Shown: piece by piece, positions 49,700 to 59,145 of the stretch | How the letters are laid out: every line of letters starts with the position of its first letter | Position numbering within the stretch: the stretch's first letter is position 1 | NCBI RefSeq assembly: GCF_009768975.1 | Contig: NZ_CP035733.1 | Span: forward strand, 1,302,001-1,366,000 | Length of the DNA stretch: 64,000 nucleotides | Direction of reading: 5' to 3' | Origin: Sphingorhabdus lacus | GTDB taxonomy: Bacteria; Pseudomonadota; Alphaproteobacteria; Sphingomonadales; Sphingomonadaceae | The notes under the pieces: model-generated | Told to the model about the DNA's origin: nothing | Seen by the model: the letters and a program-made list of their open reading frames with translations, nothing else | Databases searched by the model: none | Position numbers and translations under genes: made by a program

Positions 49700-50175
49700 G
49701 GTGCCGTCTGCCGCAACTGGGCTTCGACGGTAACGCTGCCATTTGTGGCGCTTCGCATGGTAATGCTGGTTATAAAGATGCCTTGTGATTCCAGCTCGCT
49801 TAACCAGGCCAACAAGGCCGGTGCGCGGGCCTGTTCGATTCGGAAATCAACCTGACCAGGTGCGGAATTGGTCGGCTTTACAAGATCGAAGCCCTTTTCG
49901 GCGGCACCCTGTGTCACGACCAGATCGATACCTGCTGGCGCAGGCCGGGCTGCGGCCGGGGTTTGCAGCGACGCAGCCGCCACGGTGGCTTCGATCCGCC
50001 CGCGCCGCTGGACGGCTTCATCCAAACCGCTTTCAGCCTGCTCGAGTGCCGACATGGTTGGTAATAATATCCCGAAAATCAGCACGACAACAGCCGTCAG
50101 GACGCCCGCAACGGACACCAGAACACGCTCCCGATTGGACAGCGCAACATACCATGTTTTCAGATTTTCCATCAT
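49696..50175 (-). CDS. gspM: Type II secretion inner-membrane protein GspM
   Basis: 159 residues: short cytosolic N-terminus (MMENLKTWYVALSNRERVLV), one helix (AGVLTAVVVLIFGILLPTM) and a ferredoxin-like periplasmic domain ending in SITMRSATNGSVTVEAQLRQ. Partner of GspL in the assembly platform. Overlaps gspL and gspN as ATGA. Confidence 0.87.
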   Translation of the reverse strand: MMENLKTWYVALSNRERVLVSVAGVLTAVVVLIFGILLPTMSALEQAESGLDEAVQRRGRIEATVAAASLQTPAAARPAPAGIDLVVTQGAAEKGFDLVKPTNSAPGQVDFRIEQARAPALLAWLSELESQGIFITSITMRSATNGSVTVEAQLRQTAP

Positions 50176-51257
50176 GGCATACTCATGGTCAGGTCTACCA
50201 AAGTCGCGCCCGTCGTGTCCTGCCGCGATGTTGCCGTCACGCGGAAACCATCGCGTTGCACGGCGATCAGTACCTTGTTTATGCTTCCCGCATCAGGGGC
50301 GGAAAGAACGGTAGTCAAAATCCCGTCGCGCCCGATCCGAAGCTCCCGCACAGACACATTAGGAGATGCCTGAACGGCGCGCCACAAGCCTGCGGACAGC
50401 GGTGTGAACCGTCCTACCGCCAGACCTTTTTGCGGCAAGGCCGAGGCAAGCTGCGCTTCGGCTTGTGCAATATCCGCGATGGCAGGATTGATTTTCCGTG
50501 CGGCAGCCAAGGCCCGATCATTTTCGGCGGATGTCGCAAGGCTATATTTTGTTAAGGCCGCCACACCCAGCAGCAGTGTCGCCAGTATACAAAAGCCTAA
50601 CAGGCGCAAAATCCACGTGCGCTGTCCCGGGGTAGCGAGCATGCGGGGCTCGCGTTTCGCAAATGGTCCTTCGCGCAGGTTGAGCGCGGGTTGCACACTG
50701 GCATTTAGCAATGCCTGATGCAGCGCCGCTTGATCCATATCCTTAACGGCGGCGTCGCCGACCAGCATCGTCCGGAACACCTGCTCGTCGGGAACGGCAA
50801 AGCGGTCCCCGCGCAGAACGGTGCTGTTGCCAAGTTCCGCACGCACTACTAGCTGCGGATCGGACGGAACAAGCAACCCGAAGGGAATGACCACATCCGG
50901 GTTCAAGCCACGGGCCTGCAACATCGCCAAGCCTGTTTCCAATACGCCCGTGTCTATTGTCGCTGTGACCACATCACCGGCATCCAAATACCGCGCTACC
51001 GCGTGCACCGCCCCCAAGGATTGCTCAAAGGCGCGGACTTTGGCAACGCCCTCGGCCTGTCGCGGCTCCAGATCGGGCAATGAAAGCCAGATACAGCGCG
51101 ACGCCTCCGCCTGCACAATCGCGACCATGCGGTCGTCGGCAGCGTCCGGGACAAATTCGGAAAGCGGGCATGGTTCGGACCATGCCGAATCCGACAGCGT
51201 CCACACCATCGGGTTGCTGTGGTCGACGCTCGGAAGGAATGTGACGATCAGCGTCAT
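50172..51257 (-). CDS. gspL: Type II secretion inner-membrane protein GspL
   Basis: 361 residues from ATG 51257 (ATGA overlap with gspK; the longer frame begins in gspK). The cytosolic actin-like part (IWLSLPDLEPRQAEGVAKVR, LGNSTVLRGDRFAVPDEQVF) recruits GspE, followed by a helix (ILRLLGFCILATLLLGVAAL) and a periplasmic domain. It forms the platform with GspM and GspF. Confidence 0.88.
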   Translation of the reverse strand: MTLIVTFLPSVDHSNPMVWTLSDSAWSEPCPLSEFVPDAADDRMVAIVQAEASRCIWLSLPDLEPRQAEGVAKVRAFEQSLGAVHAVARYLDAGDVVTATIDTGVLETGLAMLQARGLNPDVVIPFGLLVPSDPQLVVRAELGNSTVLRGDRFAVPDEQVFRTMLVGDAAVKDMDQAALHQALLNASVQPALNLREGPFAKREPRMLATPGQRTWILRLLGFCILATLLLGVAALTKYSLATSAENDRALAAARKINPAIADIAQAEAQLASALPQKGLAVGRFTPLSAGLWRAVQASPNVSVRELRIGRDGILTTVLSAPDAGSINKVLIAVQRDGFRVTATSRQDTTGATLVDLTMSMP

Positions 51258-52240
51258 AGCTGCTCCCCCCAACTCCTCCAGATCAGGCGGACCTGACCCG
51301 ACTTGGCGGCGAGCATGGACTCCCCTTCCAGCATCAGTTCACCGACCGACACTTTTGTGCGTAACAGGAAATAGGTGCTCGTCAGTTTCACTTGCCCTTG
51401 GACCGGAGAAGACGCCTCGATAGACGCCATTTCGGGTGCCCCCCAGAATCGAATGAGGCTGCCATAACCGCTTGCGGGGCGCTTGGCGAGATAACTACGC
51501 GCGGTGATCGGACTAAACTGTCCGGGGGGAAAGAGCATGGCCAGCAAGGGCGCTTGTTCGGGCAACAGCGTGTTGACATTCAGCGGCGAAAGCTTTGCCT
51601 CAGGCAGCGCGCAAATCCAGCCCCGCAGCTTTGCATAAAGAGCGGGAGAGACGCCTTTGACCGCGCGTAACTCGGACGGATGCGCGAACAGGCGGTTTGC
51701 CGTCCGATAGGGTGTCGCAGCAGATTGATAGGCATCGTCTTCGGCGCCAGCAGGCGACGGGATGCTGTCGCTATCGGCCCAATCCGCTGCCGCCGCCGCG
51801 ACCGGTCGCGCTGCATTTTCGTTGATGCCGAGAACGACCATCAGTGAAACCATCTGCTCCTGACCGATCGAACTTTGTGTAAATCGGCCTTCTGTTTCGA
51901 TAACGAGGCTGTTGAGGTTAAAACAATTAGCACCGTCGCGCACAGTTGCAGATGCGGACCCGACGGGTATGGGAATGATCTGCTCTTTCCCCAGCCAATT
52001 TCCCTCGAGCGTGGTTTGCGCGGCATCGCGGGCAAGCAAATCTTCAAGCCGCGTACTCGCCAGATTTTCGGCGGCATAGCTGAACATCCGGGCCTGTGTG
52101 AGGCTGTTGCCATTTCCCGACAGCTTGGTCGCAATCGCAAGGCGGTCGAGCGTCGTTGCGGCGATCACCGTCAGAATGGAAACCATTAGCAGGACCGAAA
52201 GCAAGGCCGCGCCGCGTTCAGACGATTTGGGCCCGGTCAT
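51254..52240 (-). CDS. gspK: Type II secretion minor pseudopilin GspK
   Basis: 328 residues. Pre-pseudopilin start SSERGAALLSVLLMVSILTV, with cleavage after the glycine, then the large alpha domain typical of GspK (RLFAHPSELRAVKGVSPALY, LSPLNVNTLLPEQAPLLA). Caps the pseudopilus tip with GspI and GspJ. Confidence 0.9.
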   Translation of the reverse strand: MTGPKSSERGAALLSVLLMVSILTVIAATTLDRLAIATKLSGNGNSLTQARMFSYAAENLASTRLEDLLARDAAQTTLEGNWLGKEQIIPIPVGSASATVRDGANCFNLNSLVIETEGRFTQSSIGQEQMVSLMVVLGINENAARPVAAAAADWADSDSIPSPAGAEDDAYQSAATPYRTANRLFAHPSELRAVKGVSPALYAKLRGWICALPEAKLSPLNVNTLLPEQAPLLAMLFPPGQFSPITARSYLAKRPASGYGSLIRFWGAPEMASIEASSPVQGQVKLTSTYFLLRTKVSVGELMLEGESMLAAKSGQVRLIWRSWGEQL

Positions 52241-52881
52241 CCGTCCAACCCTTCATCCGTTTCGACCGGCTTGTCTCTGTTTTGCGGACCGACCAGAAAG
52301 AGCATCCGTTGCTCGGGCTTGCCTGTGACCGTGACGCGCATTTCCACAGCGCGCGGAAGTGCGTCGGCATCAACGGCGGTCCAGTCGCTCCGCCACTCGC
52401 CCCGATCGTCACGGAAACGGATTTGTGCCGATGCCACATTGTCGACAATGACCGCAGCATCCGACGGTATCGCGCCGTCCAGCATCGGCCAGCTCAGCCG
52501 TTTCAGCGCATTCTTGTCGAGGACATAGGCCACCCGTTGCAGTCCCGCGCGCGGGGCTTCGTCCAGATTTGACCATCCGGCGCGCACGAAGCCGAACAAC
52601 ATGCCGGGCACGTCGCTACTCTCTTCGACAAAGGCGGGGATAGACGCGCCTGCCGGGTCGCGGACCGAACGGGACATAGCCTGCGCCAGATCCCCCTCGA
52701 TATTGTTATACAGGCGGTTGCCGCGTGACAGCTCTTCCAAGCGGCCCTTGACGGCAAGCTGCGTATCGCTTCCCGACCGCAAAAGCATCACCCCTGCGAC
52801 CGACAAAAGCGAAAATATGGCCAAAGCCACGAGCAGTTCCACCAGCGTGAAACCGGCTTCGGATGTCTTCACCGCGTTCAT
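52237..52881 (-). CDS. gspJ: Type II secretion minor pseudopilin GspJ
   Basis: 214 residues from ATG 52881; the longer frame begins inside gspI. Prepilin site EAGFTLVELLVALAIFSLLS and the GspJ domain (YNNIEGDLAQAMSRSVRDPA, VASAQIRFRDDRGEWRSDW). Overlaps gspI and gspK as ATGA. Confidence 0.9.
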   Translation of the reverse strand: MNAVKTSEAGFTLVELLVALAIFSLLSVAGVMLLRSGSDTQLAVKGRLEELSRGNRLYNNIEGDLAQAMSRSVRDPAGASIPAFVEESSDVPGMLFGFVRAGWSNLDEAPRAGLQRVAYVLDKNALKRLSWPMLDGAIPSDAAVIVDNVASAQIRFRDDRGEWRSDWTAVDADALPRAVEMRVTVTGKPEQRMLFLVGPQNRDKPVETDEGLDG

Positions 52882-53264
52882 TGGTCGACCGGTCGCGCTA
52901 TGGTCAATTGAGCCTTGCGCGCTGACGCTATGCCCGTGCCGGCAACATTGATGTCGACGAGCACCAGCCGCGCGTCGTCGGTCTTCTTGGTCGTCGCGGT
53001 CCAACGCCAATTTTGTCCGCCGTTCACCTCTTCACCGCCCGTTTCGCCCAAGGTGGGGGGCGAAGGGTTCGACAATATTTCAACCGCGACATTGCGCGCG
53101 ACCTGCCACGCCAAACCGCTTTCGCCCAGTTGCGACGTTGACCGGACCGAATAGCCCTGCAACCGCACCATTGCCAACGCAGCCAGGCTGAAGATCGCCA
53201 GCGCGACCATGATTTCCAGTAAGGTGAACCCGTTACGTGACAAGGGTGCGTTAGCGCGCGACAC
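52878..53264 (-). CDS. gspI: Type II secretion minor pseudopilin GspI
   Basis: 128 residues with the prepilin site NGFTLLEIMVALAIFSLAAL and the GspI features WQVARNVAVEILSNP and NWRWTATTKKTDDARLVLVD. Starts within the end of gspH by 14 bases. Confidence 0.9.
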   Translation of the reverse strand: MSRANAPLSRNGFTLLEIMVALAIFSLAALAMVRLQGYSVRSTSQLGESGLAWQVARNVAVEILSNPSPPTLGETGGEEVNGGQNWRWTATTKKTDDARLVLVDINVAGTGIASARKAQLTIARPVDQ

Positions 53265-53739
53265 GAACGTCTCCTGTCGCGGAGAGATTGACCGTTACGA
53301 CCCTATCGCCGCGCTTGACCCCGATGGCGGCGCTGCTGGAGGGTAAGCCGGTGCTGTCAAACGCCACCCGCAACTGACGCGCACCGCCTATTGATGCGCT
53401 TGTTCCGCGTGTCCATTTCTGGCTGGCGAACGGCTTTTCCTGAAGCGGCCTCCACACCCCATCCCCCCGCACTTCGAACGAATAGCCCGACGGTCGGATG
53501 GCAAAGGCCATCGGCGTCGATTGCAGAATGGACTGGTCGCGCAGCGCCGCAAGGCGTGCCGCTAGTTGCTCGGCTTCATCACGCGCATCACGGTCTGTCG
53601 AACGCGCCGTCATCACCACCGCAGCACTCGCCACACCGATGATGAATAACACCACCATCAGTTCGACCAGAGTAAAGCCACGCTCGCGAAGGGCGAAGTT
53701 GGATGTGGATGTTGGCTTATTCGCCGTAAATATCCGCAT
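53251..53739 (-). CDS. gspH: Type II secretion minor pseudopilin GspH
   Basis: About 162 residues (ATG 53739; ATG 53745 and 53766 are longer options). Prepilin motif RERGFTLVELMVVLFIIGVA, then the beta domain (RLAALRDQSILQSTPMAFAI, GYSFEVRGDGVWRPLQEKPF). Start choice minimises the overlap with gspG. Confidence 0.85.
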   Translation of the reverse strand: MRIFTANKPTSTSNFALRERGFTLVELMVVLFIIGVASAAVVMTARSTDRDARDEAEQLAARLAALRDQSILQSTPMAFAIRPSGYSFEVRGDGVWRPLQEKPFASQKWTRGTSASIGGARQLRVAFDSTGLPSSSAAIGVKRGDRVVTVNLSATGDVRVAR

Positions 53740-54193
53740 TTTCATTCTCGCCGCCAGGCGCACCATCTGCGCCTAGCGAGTAAATATCGAACGCCCCGTC
53801 CCGGCCGGGAACGCTATACTGATAAGGTCGGTTCCAAGGATCGTTCGGCAATTTCTTGATATAGCCCTCGGTCCGGCCGCCTGCGACCGCGGGCGGGTTT
53901 ACAAGGGCTTGCAATCCTGCGCCGGTGTCGGGATATGTCAGATTGTCAAGACGATAGGTCTCCATCGCTTGCCCTAATACCGCGATATCGGCCTTGGCCT
54001 TTTGCACCATCGCCTTGTCCTGATTGGGCAGGACGTTGATCGCGACAATCGTCGTCAACAGAGCGAGGATGAAGAGCGTCACCATCATTTCGACAAGGGT
54101 AAAGCCATTGGCCTTGGTCTTTGCCCGCGACCGCCGGAATTCGACCGGTGCGCGCTCGAGGTCGGTGAACAGGTGAAACAAGATGCGTAGCAT
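53717..54193 (-). CDS. gspG: Type II secretion major pseudopilin GspG
   Basis: 158 residues. Prepilin site KANGFTLVEMMVTLFILALL, and the GspG landmarks VLPNQDKAMVQKAKADIAVL, YRLDNLTYPDTGAGLQALV, LPNDPWNRPYQYSVPG, GAFDIYSLGADGAPGGE with the calcium-site acidic residues. Builds the piston-like pseudopilus. Confidence 0.94.
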   Translation of the reverse strand: MLRILFHLFTDLERAPVEFRRSRAKTKANGFTLVEMMVTLFILALLTTIVAINVLPNQDKAMVQKAKADIAVLGQAMETYRLDNLTYPDTGAGLQALVNPPAVAGGRTEGYIKKLPNDPWNRPYQYSVPGRDGAFDIYSLGADGAPGGENENADIYGE

Positions 54194-54195
54194 TT

Positions 54196-55410
54196 CTATA
54201 TTCCCGTAAGATTTTGAAGTTGGAGAATGGGCAATAAGATTGCCAGGATGATGACCGCCACAACGCCGCCCATGGCGACGATGATCAGCGGTTCAAGCAA
54301 GGACAGCGCGGCGCTGGTAAAATTGTCGAACTCCCGCTCCAGATATTCCGAAGCACGTTCCAGCATCAATTCAAGTTGCCCAGCGCTTTCGCCGCTGGCG
54401 GTCAGATAGACGAGCAACGGGGGGAAGACGCCACTCGCGCGCATGGCACCCGAAAGGCTGCCTCCGCTGCGCACCGCCTCGACAATATCGTCATTGGCTT
54501 GCAGCAAGAGTTTGTTGCGGATTGTCCCGCCCGTAAGGCGCAAGCCTTCCAGTAGGGGCAATCGGCTGGCAACCATCGTCGACAAGGTCCGCGCCATCCG
54601 CGCGGCGTGAAGATTGCGGAGCAATTTGCCGATGACGGGAATTTGAAGCACTTTCCGGTCGACGTACAAGCGGAACGCGGGTTGTTGCAAAGCCCGCCAG
54701 AACAGCACCGCAAAGGCGATAATAGCAAGAAGCAACACCCACCAATAGCTCGCCAGAAATGCCGACATGCCAATGACGATGCGGGTTAAGAGGGGAAGCT
54801 GTTGATCCACATTGTCGAACTGCTCGACAACCCGGGGCACTACAGATACCATCAGCCCCATCACGACCAAAATTGCCACAAGCGAGAGCACCGCCGGATA
54901 GGCCAAGGCGCCGATAATCTTGCCACGCATCTCCGCCTGCCGTTCCAGCAAGGCGGCAAGGCGTTCGGCGATGAGGGACAGGGTACCTGCCCCCTCGCCT
55001 GCCGCAATCATCGCGCGATATAGCGCCGGAAAGCTCGATGCCTCGCGGCGCATTGCTTCGGAAAATCGCTGGCCCTCCACGACGCCTGCGTGCACATTGC
55101 CGAGAATATCGCGCACATGGGCCTGTTCGCTCTGTCGGCTGATCGTCCGGATGGCTTCCTCAAGCGGGCTCACCTGGATGAGGGACGAAAACTGGCGCGT
55201 GAACAGCGTCAGCTGCTTGGTCGACAGCCGTCTGCGGCGCCGTTGCAGATCCGACAAAACAGAACGTCGGGCCTCAGCTTCGTTCAACTTTACGACATAG
55301 AAATTCTTCTTGGCGAGCACCGCACGCGCGGCGTCGTCGTTGGCGGCATGAACCTTACCCTTTATGTCCCGACCCAGTGGGTCGATTACCTGATAGGCAA
55401 ATTCAGGCAT
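54196..55410 (-). CDS. gspF: Type II secretion inner-membrane protein GspF
   Basis: 404 residues from ATG 55410 (MPEFAYQVID; ATG 55416 adds two). Two repeated GspF domains (FTRQFSSLIQVSPLEEAIRT and MARTLSTMVASRLPLLEGLR) and three helices. Polytopic anchor for the pseudopilus. Confidence 0.93.
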   Translation of the reverse strand: MPEFAYQVIDPLGRDIKGKVHAANDDAARAVLAKKNFYVVKLNEAEARRSVLSDLQRRRRRLSTKQLTLFTRQFSSLIQVSPLEEAIRTISRQSEQAHVRDILGNVHAGVVEGQRFSEAMRREASSFPALYRAMIAAGEGAGTLSLIAERLAALLERQAEMRGKIIGALAYPAVLSLVAILVVMGLMVSVVPRVVEQFDNVDQQLPLLTRIVIGMSAFLASYWWVLLLAIIAFAVLFWRALQQPAFRLYVDRKVLQIPVIGKLLRNLHAARMARTLSTMVASRLPLLEGLRLTGGTIRNKLLLQANDDIVEAVRSGGSLSGAMRASGVFPPLLVYLTASGESAGQLELMLERASEYLEREFDNFTSAALSLLEPLIIVAMGGVVAVIILAILLPILQLQNLTGI

Positions 55411-56959
55411 CGTCAATGTCTTCTCGGCGGGAAATACGAATGGCCTCTTGGGGTGTCGTAAGGCCAGCGCGCACCAATTTGCGTGCCGCCGCGCTCAAAT
55501 TGGGCTGGTTCACAAAGGCATGCCGCGCCAAAATTGCCTCATCGCCGCCATCGTTGATCAGGCGGCGGATTGTCTCGTCCACGCGAATGGCTTCGAATAC
55601 ACCGATGCGACCCTGATATCCTGTGTTGTTGCATTCAGGACATCCCACGGCTTTGAACACTGCAGTTCCCTGATCAAAACCCAGCAACGAAGCCGCATTG
55701 CCGTCCGCTTGTACGGTCTGCCGGCACGAGGGACAAAGCCGCCGGACCAGACGCTGCGCGACGACAGCACGCAATGTCGATGCCAGCAGAAAGGGTTCGA
55801 CTTTCATATCCCGCATCCGCGTGATCGCGCCAATCGCGTCATTGGTGTGGACGGTTGTCAGAACCAGATGCCCTGTAAGCGCCGCTTGGACCGCAATATC
55901 CGCGGTTTCGCGGTCACGGATTTCACCGACCATCACGACGTCGGGATCTTGGCGCAAAATCGCACGCAATCCGGCCGCAAATGTCATGCCGACTTTTGAA
56001 TTAACCTGCGTCTGTCCGACGCCGTCAATGGCATATTCAACCGGATCTTCGACCGTCAGGATATTACGCGTGCCGTCGTTCAGGCTTTTCAGACCTGCAT
56101 AGAGCGTAGTCGTCTTCCCCGACCCTGTCGGACCCGTGACCAAAATGATGCCATTTGGTTCCGCCAAAGCTTCCTGCAATATTTTCAATGTGTCGTCGGA
56201 CATGCCCAGAACATCCAGCGAGATGCCGGTGTTTTCCTTGTCCAAAATACGCATCACGACCCGTTCGCCCACGCGGCTGGGGAGTGTGGATACACGAACG
56301 TCAATAAGCTTCCCGCCCAGTGTCAGGCCTATCCGGCCGTCCTGCGGTATCCGGCGTTCCGCGATATCCAGCCTTGCCATGACCTTGATACGGCTGACCA
56401 CTACAGGCGCGACGTTGGCGGGCAGTCGCAATCGTTCCTGCAGCACGCCATCCGCGCGCATTCGGATGACGAGGCCGGTTTCATAAGGTTCGATGTGAAT
56501 ATCCGATACGCCCTGACGGACGGCTTCGGCGATGATGCCGTTGATCAGCCGGATAACGGGTGCATCATCGGCACTGTCGAGAAGATCGTCGGCGCTTGGC
56601 AACATGTCGGACAGCAAGTCGCTGTCGCCCATGCCGATGGAACCGGCCATGGCGGCGGCGGACCCATCCATGGCATAATGGTCGGACAGATAGCGGTCGA
56701 ACGTGCTGTTGTCGGATATCTCGACGTCAAACGGCATCGACAAATAACGCCGGACTTCCAGCAGTATCAAAGGGTCCGCACCTTCCCGCATCGCGACGAC
56801 CAAACGGTCATCAACCTGATGGCGCAGCACAACGCCATGGGCTTTTGCAAAAGCATAGGGAATGTCGATCAAGGGGGCGCGTGCAACCTTCTCCACCGCC
56901 TCTTCCGATACGGTTTCTGTCATTTCTGCAGGGTCTGCATCACCACGCCGTATGATCAT
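55403..56959 (-). CDS. gspE: Type II secretion ATPase GspE
   Basis: 518 residues. Walker A VTGPTGSGKTTTLYAGL, Asp box ILTVEDPVEYAIDGVGQTQV, Walker B DPDVVMVGEIRDRETADIAV, His box LTGHLVLTTVHTNDAIGA, and the zinc tetracysteine (CPSC...CPEC). Powers pseudopilus assembly. ATG 56959 overlaps gspD by 4 bases; ATG 56923 (MTETVSEE) is a possible later start. Confidence 0.94.
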   Translation of the reverse strand: MIIRRGDADPAEMTETVSEEAVEKVARAPLIDIPYAFAKAHGVVLRHQVDDRLVVAMREGADPLILLEVRRYLSMPFDVEISDNSTFDRYLSDHYAMDGSAAAMAGSIGMGDSDLLSDMLPSADDLLDSADDAPVIRLINGIIAEAVRQGVSDIHIEPYETGLVIRMRADGVLQERLRLPANVAPVVVSRIKVMARLDIAERRIPQDGRIGLTLGGKLIDVRVSTLPSRVGERVVMRILDKENTGISLDVLGMSDDTLKILQEALAEPNGIILVTGPTGSGKTTTLYAGLKSLNDGTRNILTVEDPVEYAIDGVGQTQVNSKVGMTFAAGLRAILRQDPDVVMVGEIRDRETADIAVQAALTGHLVLTTVHTNDAIGAITRMRDMKVEPFLLASTLRAVVAQRLVRRLCPSCRQTVQADGNAASLLGFDQGTAVFKAVGCPECNNTGYQGRIGVFEAIRVDETIRRLINDGGDEAILARHAFVNQPNLSAAARKLVRAGLTTPQEAIRISRREDIDDA

Positions 56960-59145
56960 TGGCCGCCCCCGCCTGTTTGATTGATGTTGCTAGGTGGAAC
57001 GTCGGCAGGCTGAAGCGCACCGTCATTCGTTGATCGCTCCAGAGTATCTGTTGCGCCGACTACCACATCATTTGGTCCGGCAACCGGTGCGATCGGTGGC
57101 ACAGCGCCCATATAGTCCCGCAACAGTTCGTCGATGCTCGGTTCGACATCCGGATTGCGCGCCAATTGCATGCCACGGACATAGTCATAACGACGGGCCG
57201 TCAGCCGGTCGCCGTCGGCTTTGCTGCGCAATATCGTCGGGCGAATGAAAACCATGAGATTGGTTTTGCTCCGGCTGCGGCTGCGCGATTTGAACAGTTC
57301 GCCGATCAGGGGAATATCGCTCAAAAGTGGGATACGCTCGATCGTCCGGCGTTCGTCGTCATTCAGCAGTCCGCCGATTGCGAGCAACTGGCCATCGCCC
57401 ACGGTTAGCGTCGTTTCAAATTCGCGTTTGTTGAGGATAAGGTCGCTCGACCGCGAGGATACGGGCCCCGCAACACTTGACACTTCCTGTTTGAGGAACA
57501 GCTTTACATCGCCCTGGGAGTTTACTTGCGGTGTCACTTCCAATTTGATCCCGACTTCCTGCCGTTGAACGGTGCGGAAGGCGTTTTCAAAATTGGCAGA
57601 CAGCTGCTCGCCTGTGCTGACAGGCACTTCCTGACCAACCAGGAATTTCGCCTTTTGGTTGTTCAGCGTGACGATATGCGGCGTGGCCAAAAGGTTGGAT
57701 TCCGTATCCGCGGCAATCGCGTTGATGATCGTGCCGAAAATCGCATTCTTTCCGATATCCAGGGCAAAACCGCCGAACCCGCCTGTTGCGCTCAAGATCG
57801 AAGCGGCGGCGGCTTCTTGCAAACTGTCGCCGAGCGCGCTGTTTGTCGCCGTGGTCGTCGTATTGCCGTTGACCGTCGTCGTGGTCCGCGTCAGCTCCTC
57901 AGCGCCGATGGCACCGGCAATGGTCAGGATATTCGGCGTTGCATTCGAATAATTGGTGGCAGCAAAGGGCAGGTTTTCGCCGCCTACAAGAAACTGGACG
58001 CCCAGTTTCTTTGCGGCCTCATTGCCGATCTCGACCACGATGGCTTCGACCAGAACTTGTTCGGGGCGTGTGTCGAGTTGGCGGATAAGCTCACCGAGTG
58101 TCCGCTGCATTTCGGGATTAGCGGCAACGATCAGCGCGTTCGCGCCTTCATAGCGCGTAACGACGACCGGACCTCTTCCGCCGATACCGTTTGTGCCAGT
58201 ACCGGATGAAACCGTGGTGATGGGGGCTGGCGCCGAAACCGGAGTACCTGCCGCGCCAGCGGCAGCCGCAACCGGAGGAAGATCGGCACTGGAATCGGAA
58301 CCTTTCTGGCCGCCGATGAGGGATTGCACCGTTTCCAGCAATGTTTCCGCGTTTGCATGCTCCAGCCGGTAAACACGGATTTCCGCGCCGGATTGCGCGC
58401 GCGCATCCAGTTGTTTGGCCATAGCGGCGAAGCGCGCAACCGACGTCGGATCACCGCGAAGCGCGATCGCGTTGCTGCTGTCGATTGCGGCGACCGTGAC
58501 AGGCGGACGTCCACCCTCACCACCGCCCTGCCCGGCCAGACCCTGCAAGGCTGCCGCAATTTCGCGCGCGCCCGCATTGTCCAAAGTGACGATCTGCGTC
58601 GCGGCGGAGTCTCTGTCGATTTGACGGACCAACTCGCGGATGCGGCGCAAATTGTCGGCATAGTCGGCAACAACCAGGCTATTAGCATTGCGGTTGGCGG
58701 TAATGGAGCCTTCACGGCTTACCAGCGGGCGTAATGTTTCGACCGCTGTAGTGGCGTCGATCGACCGCAGGCGAAACACTTCGGTGACAAACTGGCTCGG
58801 AGCGGCCGATTTGCTGCCGACACGGCTCGGTTGTGTGGCGGCACCTTCCGACGGCTGTACGCGATAGCCACCACCCCGCATCGGAATGGCGACAAGGCCA
58901 TTGGCCCGTAACGTCGACAAGAACACTTCGAAATATTCGGAGCGCGAAAGCGGACGATCGGTCACGACCGACACTTTCCCGGTCACGCGGCCATCCACGA
59001 TGAAGGTCTGTCCGGTCACCCGTGCCGCGTCCTGAACAAAAGCGCGGATGTCGGCATCGCGCACATTCAACGTATGTTGCGCGGCGAGCGGTTCGGCAAA
59101 GATCAGGGCTGCGCACGCCAGCCAAATGGGAAGTTTAGAGTTCAC
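56956..59145 (-). CDS. gspD: Type II secretion outer-membrane secretin GspD
   Basis: 729 residues: signal peptide (LPIWLACAALIFAEPLAA), N0-N3 ring domains (NVRDADIRAFVQDAARVTGQ, VTEVFRLRSIDATTAVETLR) and the secretin core (VPVSTGEQLSANFENAFRTV, VGIKLEVTPQVNSQGDVKLF, IGGLLNDDERRTIERIPLLS, DIPLIGELFKSR). The C-terminal tail is proline-rich. No GspS pilotin gene is visible. Confidence 0.95.
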   Translation of the reverse strand: MNSKLPIWLACAALIFAEPLAAQHTLNVRDADIRAFVQDAARVTGQTFIVDGRVTGKVSVVTDRPLSRSEYFEVFLSTLRANGLVAIPMRGGGYRVQPSEGAATQPSRVGSKSAAPSQFVTEVFRLRSIDATTAVETLRPLVSREGSITANRNANSLVVADYADNLRRIRELVRQIDRDSAATQIVTLDNAGAREIAAALQGLAGQGGGEGGRPPVTVAAIDSSNAIALRGDPTSVARFAAMAKQLDARAQSGAEIRVYRLEHANAETLLETVQSLIGGQKGSDSSADLPPVAAAAGAAGTPVSAPAPITTVSSGTGTNGIGGRGPVVVTRYEGANALIVAANPEMQRTLGELIRQLDTRPEQVLVEAIVVEIGNEAAKKLGVQFLVGGENLPFAATNYSNATPNILTIAGAIGAEELTRTTTTVNGNTTTTATNSALGDSLQEAAAASILSATGGFGGFALDIGKNAIFGTIINAIAADTESNLLATPHIVTLNNQKAKFLVGQEVPVSTGEQLSANFENAFRTVQRQEVGIKLEVTPQVNSQGDVKLFLKQEVSSVAGPVSSRSSDLILNKREFETTLTVGDGQLLAIGGLLNDDERRTIERIPLLSDIPLIGELFKSRSRSRSKTNLMVFIRPTILRSKADGDRLTARRYDYVRGMQLARNPDVEPSIDELLRDYMGAVPPIAPVAGPNDVVVGATDTLERSTNDGALQPADVPPSNINQTGGGGQ